Assembly: GCA_001771585.1 (NCBI GenBank)
Contig: MEUE01000001.1
Coordinates: forward strand, 124,001-188,000
DNA length: 64,000 bases
Direction of reading: 5' to 3'
Source of the DNA: a candidate division WOR-1 bacterium RIFOXYB2_FULL_46_45
GTDB taxonomy: Bacteria; Margulisbacteria; WOR-1; XYC2-FULL-46-14
Shown here: positions 59,565 through 64,000 of the stretch, one piece after another
Position numbering within the stretch: the stretch's first letter is position 1
How the letters are laid out: each line of letters opens with the position of its first letter
The notes under the pieces: generated by a model
Told to the model about the DNA's origin: nothing
The model's input: the letters and a program-made list of their open reading frames with translations, nothing else
The model's database searches: none
Program-made: the position numbers and the translations under genes

Positions 59565-60811
59565 TAGTTATAGAGCGGAAACTTTCCGCAAAGTTCGACG
59601 ACTTTTTGTCTAATGGCGGTTTTGGCCGCCGCATCGGACCGCTTTTCAATCGTTTCGTTGATCAACCCGGCGATGATCTTCATCTCCCCTTCTTTCATTC
59701 CGCGGGTAGTGACCGCCGGGGTCCCGATCCTGACCCCCGAGGCGATAAAGGGTTTTTCCGGATCGAAGGGGATCGTGTTTTTGTTGAGCGTGATCCCGAC
59801 TTCGTCCAAAAGTTTCTCGGTCTCTTTTCCGGTAATTTTCTTGCTCCTCAAGTCGGCCAGCATCAAATGGTTGTCGGTCCCGCCGGAGACGAGGCGGAAA
59901 CCTTCATCCTGTAAAGCGGCCGCCATCGCTTTGGCATTTTTCACGATCTGTTTTTGGTAGGTTTTAAATTCTTCCGTTGCCGCCTCTTTGAAAGCGACCG
60001 CTTTCGCGGCGATGATATGTTCCAAGGGTCCTCCCTGGATCCCCGGAAAGACCGCCTTATCGATCTGTTTAGCGTATTGCTCCTGGCAGAGGATCAAACC
60101 GCCGCGCGGACCGCGCAGGGTCTTGTGGGTGGTTGAGGTGACGATTTGGGCATGAGGGACAGGCGATGGATGCTCTCCTGCCACGATCAAGCCGGCAATG
60201 TGGGCGATATCAACCATCAAAAGAGCGTTAACCGAATCCGCGATTTCGCGCAATCTTTTGAAATCAAAAATTCTTGGATAGGCGGTCGCCCCCGAAACGA
60301 TCATTTTCGGCTTGTGTTCTTTGGCCAAGTCGGCCAGCTTATCGTAATCAAGCGTTTCTGTATCCTGTTTTACGCCATAGGGGATAAACTTGTAAAGGAT
60401 CCCGGAGACATTGACGAAACTGCCGTGGGTTAGATGGCCGCCGTGGGATAAATCGAGCCCCAAAACGGTGTCCCCCGGTTTTAAAAACGCCAAATAAACC
60501 GCAAAGTTGGCCTGGGAACCGGAATGCGGCTGGACATTGGCATGGTCGGCACCGAAAAGTTTTTTGGCTCTTTCTATCGCCAGCGATTCGGAGACATCGA
60601 CGCACTTGCATCCGCCGTAATAGCGCTTTCCAGGGTAACCCTCGGCATACTTGTTGGTTAGGACCGAACCGGCCGCTTCGAGCACGGCGCGGGAGGTAAA
60701 GTTTTCGGAAGCAATTAGTTCAAGGTGAGTCCGCTGTCTATCCAGCTCGTCATCTAGCGCCTTTGCAATCTCCGGATCGGTCTTCCTGACGTGATCGATA
60801 TTAAAGTGCAT
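59564..60811 (-). CDS. glyA: serine hydroxymethyltransferase
   Basis: 415 residues, normal length. PLP enzyme that interconverts serine and glycine with tetrahydrofolate. Motifs: [48 protein letters not shown]-lysine motif [15 protein letters not shown] and PAVTTRGM near the C terminus. Its message probably starts at the ATG: a -10 box lies 6 bases away. No Shine-Dalgarno. Head gene of the ftsE-ftsX operon. Confidence 0.97.
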   Translation of the reverse strand: MHFNIDHVRKTDPEIAKALDDELDRQRTHLELIASENFTSRAVLEAAGSVLTNKYAEGYPGKRYYGGCKCVDVSESLAIERAKKLFGADHANVQPHSGSQANFAVYLAFLKPGDTVLGLDLSHGGHLTHGSFVNVSGILYKFIPYGVKQDTETLDYDKLADLAKEHKPKMIVSGATAYPRIFDFKRLREIADSVNALLMVDIAHIAGLIVAGEHPSPVPHAQIVTSTTHKTLRGPRGGLILCQEQYAKQIDKAVFPGIQGGPLEHIIAAKAVAFKEAATEEFKTYQKQIVKNAKAMAAALQDEGFRLVSGGTDNHLMLADLRSKKITGKETEKLLDEVGITLNKNTIPFDPEKPFIASGVRIGTPAVTTRGMKEGEMKIIAGLINETIEKRSDAAAKTAIRQKVVELCGKFPLYN

Positions 60812-60817
60812 GAACCG

Positions 60818-60847
60818 ATTTTATCACAAAAAGAAAGCGATGGTCAA
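60818..60847 (-). promoter_or_regulatory. housekeeping promoter of glyA
   Basis: Minus strand: TTGACC (60842-60847), 18 bases, TAAAAT (60818-60823). The -10 box ends 6 bases before the ATG. Best example of a leaderless sigma-70-type start in the window. Confidence 0.65.
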
Positions 60848-60854
60848 ACTATAA

Positions 60855-60964
60855 AAATTGGGTATAGGTGTGGATGCGAGTTTGAATGTAGAAGTGGAAA
60901 TAGAAGCTAGATCCAACCTCCAATACCATCTTCTATCTTCAAACTAGCTTCTATCCCCAAACCA
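60855..60964. repeat. intergenic inverted-repeat block related to 10142-10257
   Basis: TTTGAATGTAGAAG pairs with CTTCTATCTTCAAA, and ATAGAAGCTAG pairs with CTAGCTTCTAT. Between glyA and the VWA gene. Same word set (GATAGAAG, GTGGAA, CCAACATCCA/CCAACCTCCA) as the block at 10142-10257. Confidence 0.55.
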
Positions 60965-60991
60965 TTCTTCCTCTCTCTGCTATTCCTCCGC

Positions 60992-62071
60992 CTACTTTGC
61001 CGTAAACGGTATCACCAAGGTCTTGATGAAAGAACCGTAGTTAAGATACAGTTTTAACCAATAGCTCTGCCCCGCGGTTAAGCCGGATGATAAGGAGCAG
61101 GTAGACGAGTAAGCATTGGAAAGAGCGTTTTGCAGGTTGGTGTAAATTGTATTTAAGGCCCCTAGCGCATGGACGCTTTGTCCAGCAGATAGCGCCGTAA
61201 CTCCCGCAATTACTTCGTAATAAGAATCGGTTGTCCCGGTTGTAGTCAGCGCAATCCTTTTTAGTGGTGCGCTATAGCTTGTTGCTTCTGCAGAATTATC
61301 AAATAACCCAACGGTATAAACAGGAATGTTGTTTGCAATTGCTTCAGCGGTTACGTTTGCCTCTGTTTTTGATCCGCTATTATTCTGCCCATCTGTCATA
61401 GCAATAATCGCCCTGGTGTAATTTGTCGCATTAACTTTTGCCTCTTCGCTTATTGAAGTAGAAATCGCCGAATAAACAGCGGTTGCTCCTCCATAAGCCT
61501 CTCTTGTATTAATAGCGGTTTTTATAACATTTTTATCGGTAGTCATGGCCGCTTCCAAGGAAACCCCGCTATCAAAAACAACCACTGCCGCCTGGCTATT
61601 TGAAGACATTAAATCGACAAATTTCCTTGCCGCCGCTTCCAATGTAGTAACCTTTGTGTAGGTATAATCATCAAATCCCATGCTTCCGCTTTTATCCAAA
61701 GTCAAAGTAATTGCAATCGGCTTCCCTGTGTTTGCCCCAGAAGTCAAATCGGTAAAAGCAACATTGATTACTCCTTTGGCGGAAATCCCCTGTATAGAAG
61801 CCGCGGACGGTTCTGTGTCATAAACTTCCGCCGTAATGTTGCCCAACGTAATATTGGTTAAAGGAGTGCTATCCTGATCAACCGCTGAAAAATTAAAACT
61901 GACCCCGGTGCCGCTGGCAGAAACATTCCCGCCGGAAAGAGTAACACTGGTAGCCGTAGAGGGCGGAGTTGCCGGCGTTGTTGAAGCATTGGGATTAACC
62001 GCATCCACCACCTTCCCGCACCCGTAAGCGAACAAACTGACTAAAAGAACCGCAAATAATATTTTTTTCAT
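60992..62071 (-). CDS. von Willebrand factor A-domain lipoprotein
   Basis: 359 residues. N-terminal lipobox (LFAVLLVSLFAYGC, acylated Cys18) marks it as a lipoprotein. A Ser/Thr-rich linker with TTPATPPSTATS leads to a beta region, then a VWA domain: MIDAS DKSGSM near residue 132, Thr in YGGATAVYSAI and Asp in IIAMTDGQNNSG. All three metal-site elements are present. Binds protein ligands or helps assemble a surface complex in this family. It ends with a C-terminal beta segment. 15 bases after the 197-residue gene, so the two are probably co-transcribed. Confidence 0.9.
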   Translation of the reverse strand: MKKILFAVLLVSLFAYGCGKVVDAVNPNASTTPATPPSTATSVTLSGGNVSASGTGVSFNFSAVDQDSTPLTNITLGNITAEVYDTEPSAASIQGISAKGVINVAFTDLTSGANTGKPIAITLTLDKSGSMGFDDYTYTKVTTLEAAARKFVDLMSSNSQAAVVVFDSGVSLEAAMTTDKNVIKTAINTREAYGGATAVYSAISTSISEEAKVNATNYTRAIIAMTDGQNNSGSKTEANVTAEAIANNIPVYTVGLFDNSAEATSYSAPLKRIALTTTGTTDSYYEVIAGVTALSAGQSVHALGALNTIYTNLQNALSNAYSSTCSLSSGLTAGQSYWLKLYLNYGSFIKTLVIPFTAK

Positions 62072-62086
62072 CTTAATTTCCCCCTA

Positions 62087-62677
62087 TTAGAAATTATACA
62101 CTAACCCGGCCAATATTCCCAAGTTAGTACCGTAGCCAATCTCTGCAGAAAGGTTGCCGGTGAATTTTCTGCCAAAAGTAAGACTCGCTCCAAAGGTTGA
62201 ACCGGCTCCCACCTGCCCCGCCCCGGTCAATTCCACCTTCTTGGAATAGCCGGCGTAATCGAGGGCGACATTGACATAATTTAAACCGAAGTTAAAAACC
62301 GGCCCAAGATTCGCGATCAGAACGCTGTAGTTGCTCCCTATCCCGTAATCCAGATCAAACCGCATATTAATTTTTGAGAGTGAAAAATCAAGCCCCGCGC
62401 CAATCGCCGCCGCTCCTCCGCTCAAGCCGCCTTTCAAAAGCCATTTGACCGAGGGGGCTTGCCCGTCGTCTTTGGGCAGGGCGGCCAGCTCCGTCTTATA
62501 CATATTAATCGATTTCTGCAGGCCGGCCTTTTTCTTTTTATCTTTGGTATCCTGCAAAATATTTGACAGCCGCCTTATCTCGTTATTCAATCGATCTCTT
62601 CTGTCCGCGACACTGTCCGCCCAAACCATCGTCCCGCACAACAAAACAAAAACCAGAAGCAATACTATTTTTTTCAT
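62087..62677 (-). CDS. small outer-membrane-like protein
   Basis: 196 residues from the ATG at 62677 (MKKIVLLLVFVLLCG, signal peptide with cleavage near VWADS); a GGGGG run just upstream is a plausible ribosome site, whereas the frame extended to 62725 has none. Residues 20-70 form a short coiled coil (RRDRLNNEIRRLSNILQDTK). Residues 80-196 alternate Gly/aromatic residues in strands (FGLNYVNVALDYAGY, FGASLTFGRKFTG) and end in Phe, as beta-barrel outer-membrane proteins do. No family recognised. Confidence 0.75.
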   Translation of the reverse strand: MKKIVLLLVFVLLCGTMVWADSVADRRDRLNNEIRRLSNILQDTKDKKKKAGLQKSINMYKTELAALPKDDGQAPSVKWLLKGGLSGGAAAIGAGLDFSLSKINMRFDLDYGIGSNYSVLIANLGPVFNFGLNYVNVALDYAGYSKKVELTGAGQVGAGSTFGASLTFGRKFTGNLSAEIGYGTNLGILAGLVYNF

Positions 62678-62718
62678 ATTAATACCCCCGGGAAAAGTGT
62701 ACCTTTGGAACGCGGTAG

Positions 62719-62749
62719 TTGTCAAGCCGGCCGGTTTTGTGGTATACTT
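62719..62749 (+). promoter_or_regulatory. promoter of rpmE
   Basis: TTGTCA, 18 bases, TATACT, ending 9 bases before the ATG at 62758. Confidence 0.5.
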
Positions 62750-62757
62750 TAAATATC

Positions 62758-63039
62758 ATGAAAGAAGGGATACATCCGAAATACTTTAATACGACCGCGA
62801 CCTGCGCCTGCGGCGCTTCCTATGAGATCGGCTCGACCAAAGAGAACGTTCGCGTTGATATCTGCTCCGCCTGCCACCCACTCTTCACCGGCAAGCAGAA
62901 ATTGATGGATACCGAAGGGAGAGTCCAGAAATTCCAGAAGAAATACGCCGGAGTCTCGGTTAAAAAGGCTCCCCGCCGCGTTACCAAAGCGAAAGCCAAG
63001 GCCAAAACCAAAACCACCAAAAAAAAGCCAAAAAAGTAG
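62758..63039 (+). CDS. rpmE: 50S ribosomal protein L31 with basic tail
   Basis: 93 residues. [30 protein letters not shown] and [20 protein letters not shown] are clear L31 signatures. The CxC and CxxC pairs are the zinc-binding form. The last 30 residues are an unusual Lys/Ala/Thr-rich extension ([15 protein letters not shown]). The start is at 62758; 39 more bases upstream are open but contain the promoter. It lies 6 bases before prfA, a common pairing. Confidence 0.95.
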   Translation: MKEGIHPKYFNTTATCACGASYEIGSTKENVRVDICSACHPLFTGKQKLMDTEGRVQKFQKKYAGVSVKKAPRRVTKAKAKAKTKTTKKKPKK

Positions 63040-63045
63040 CATCCG

Positions 63046-64000
63046 ATGCTCGAGGCAAAACTATCCAAAGTTGAAGAAAGATACAACGAACTGGAAACCC
63101 TTCTTTCCAGCCCGGAAGTCATTTCAAACCGTGAAAAATTCGAAAACTTTTCCAGGGAATTCTCCGAGCTTGGCGAGGTTATCACCCCCTACCGCGAACT
63201 GAAAAAACTTTACAAAGAAATTGAAGAGACCAAAAAATTATTAAGTGATCCCGAAATGGAAGAGCTGGCAAAAAGCGAAATGACCGGGCTTGAAGCAAAA
63301 GCAAAAAAACTGGAGGGAGAGATCGAATTCCTCCTCCTCCCCAAAGATCCCAACGACGATAAAAATATCATCATTGAAATCCGAGGGGGGACAGGCGGAG
63401 ACGAAGCGGCTCTTTTCGCGGGAGAACTTTTGCGTATGTACACCCGCTACGCCGAAAAACAGAGATGGAAAATCGAATTTATCTCAACCAACCCGACCGG
63501 CCTGGGGGGCTACAAAGAAGCGATCTTTACCATTATCGGCAAAGGGGCCTACAGTAAATTAAAATATGAAGGGGGGGTCCATCGGGTACAGAGAGTCCCC
63601 GCGACCGAAGCATCGGGACGGGTCCACACCTCCGCCGCGTCGGTTGTGGTAATGCCGGAAGCGGAAGATGTTGATATTATAATTGAAGACAAAGAATTAA
63701 GGGTTGACACCTACCGCGCCGGGGGGCCGGGAGGACAAAATGTCAACAAGGTCTCCTCCGCCATCAGAATCACTCACTTGCCGACCGGCCTGGTGGTCGC
63801 CTGCCAGGAAGAGCGCTCACAGCTCCAAAACCGCGCCAAGGCAATGAAGCTTTTAAAGACCAGACTGCTCGAAGCGAAAGAAGAGGCACAGCGCGAAAAA
63901 AGGGAGTCGGCGCGCAAAATTATGGTTGGCTCGGGGGACCGCTCCGAAAAGATCCGGACCTACAATTTTCCACAAGGACGCGTAACCGACCACCGCATCA
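63046..64000 (+). CDS. prfA: peptide chain release factor 1 (5' part)
   Basis: First 318 residues of the factor that ends translation at UAA and UAG; cut by the right edge. The codon-recognition tripeptide P-A-T is seen in [17 protein letters not shown], and the catalytic GGQ in [17 protein letters not shown] (near residue 228), which together identify RF1 rather than RF2. The frame is open to the end of the window with [19 protein letters not shown] as last residues, so roughly 40 residues are missing. Confidence 0.97.
   Translation, partial: MLEAKLSKVEERYNELETLLSSPEVISNREKFENFSREFSELGEVITPYRELKKLYKEIEETKKLLSDPEMEELAKSEMTGLEAKAKKLEGEIEFLLLPKDPNDDKNIIIEIRGGTGGDEAALFAGELLRMYTRYAEKQRWKIEFISTNPTGLGGYKEAIFTIIGKGAYSKLKYEGGVHRVQRVPATEASGRVHTSAASVVVMPEAEDVDIIIEDKELRVDTYRAGGPGGQNVNKVSSAIRITHLPTGLVVACQEERSQLQNRAKAMKLLKTRLLEAKEEAQREKRESARKIMVGSGDRSEKIRTYNFPQGRVTDHRI

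Overview
The window reads as a piece of chromosome from an uncultivated, probably diderm (Gram-negative-type) bacterium that uses the standard genetic code. The signs are a predicted lipoprotein with a von Willebrand A domain, a small outer-membrane-like beta protein, a GT9 (heptosyltransferase-type) enzyme, a lipid-linked polysaccharide pathway, a SurA/PpiC-type foldase and a class A penicillin-binding protein. I cannot name the phylum from sequence alone; the mix of genes would suit a poorly sampled lineage such as the Cyanobacteria-sibling candidate phyla (inference, low confidence). I saw no rRNA, tRNA, CRISPR array, prophage or insertion sequence.

Layout. 1-8468: housekeeping genes on the minus strand (dnaB fragment, mutS, a retropepsin-like pair, pheT, pheS, an rRNA/tRNA methyltransferase), interrupted by two small duplicated genes of unknown function (3684-4802). 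8510-10126: a secreted protein with a FlgD-like C-terminal domain. 10523-36015: a large surface-polysaccharide region (initiating sugar transferase, O-antigen ligase, flippase, many glycosyltransferases, dTDP-sugar and UDP-uronate/pentose enzymes). It contains a two-gene GT-C module present twice and a small winged-helix regulator with a palindromic operator at its own promoter. The 5' end of this minus-strand run merges by short overlaps with recG-rsmD-coaD-rph. 38394-53060: a minus-strand cluster of fifteen novel proteins without signal peptides, with two glycosyltransferases embedded in it. 53235-64000: envelope and translation genes (PBP1A, phosphohexomutase, PPIase, ftsX, ftsE, glyA, VWA lipoprotein, rpmE, prfA fragment).

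The most interesting system is the 38394-53060 cluster together with the unlinked genes at 3684, 4312 and 15361. Every transcription unit in this set starts at a near-identical promoter, GCAAGTTT, exactly 12 bases, then (T/A/C)(C/A/T)CGATAATATA. Eight copies were found, and none was noticed in front of the housekeeping genes. The shape resembles the flagellar/type III sigma-28 (FliA/SigD) class. The encoded proteins include a 1525-residue protein with five copies of a 60-residue repeat and several hydrophobic helices, small Ser/Asn-rich proteins, proteins with EF-hand/dockerin-like Asp-Gly loops, and an FHA-like single-pass membrane protein. I infer a dedicated, co-regulated export or appendage system, possibly type III/flagellar-export dependent and possibly glycosylated. 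No export-apparatus gene lies in this window, so that part remains a hypothesis.

A second theme is short palindromes and short tandem repeats inserted both between genes and, in frame, inside conserved genes (mutS, pheT, recG, UDP-glucuronate decarboxylase, phosphohexomutase, O-antigen ligase, both genes of one GT-C module). A third is that several housekeeping promoters place the -10 box 6-7 bases before the start codon, which implies leaderless transcripts.
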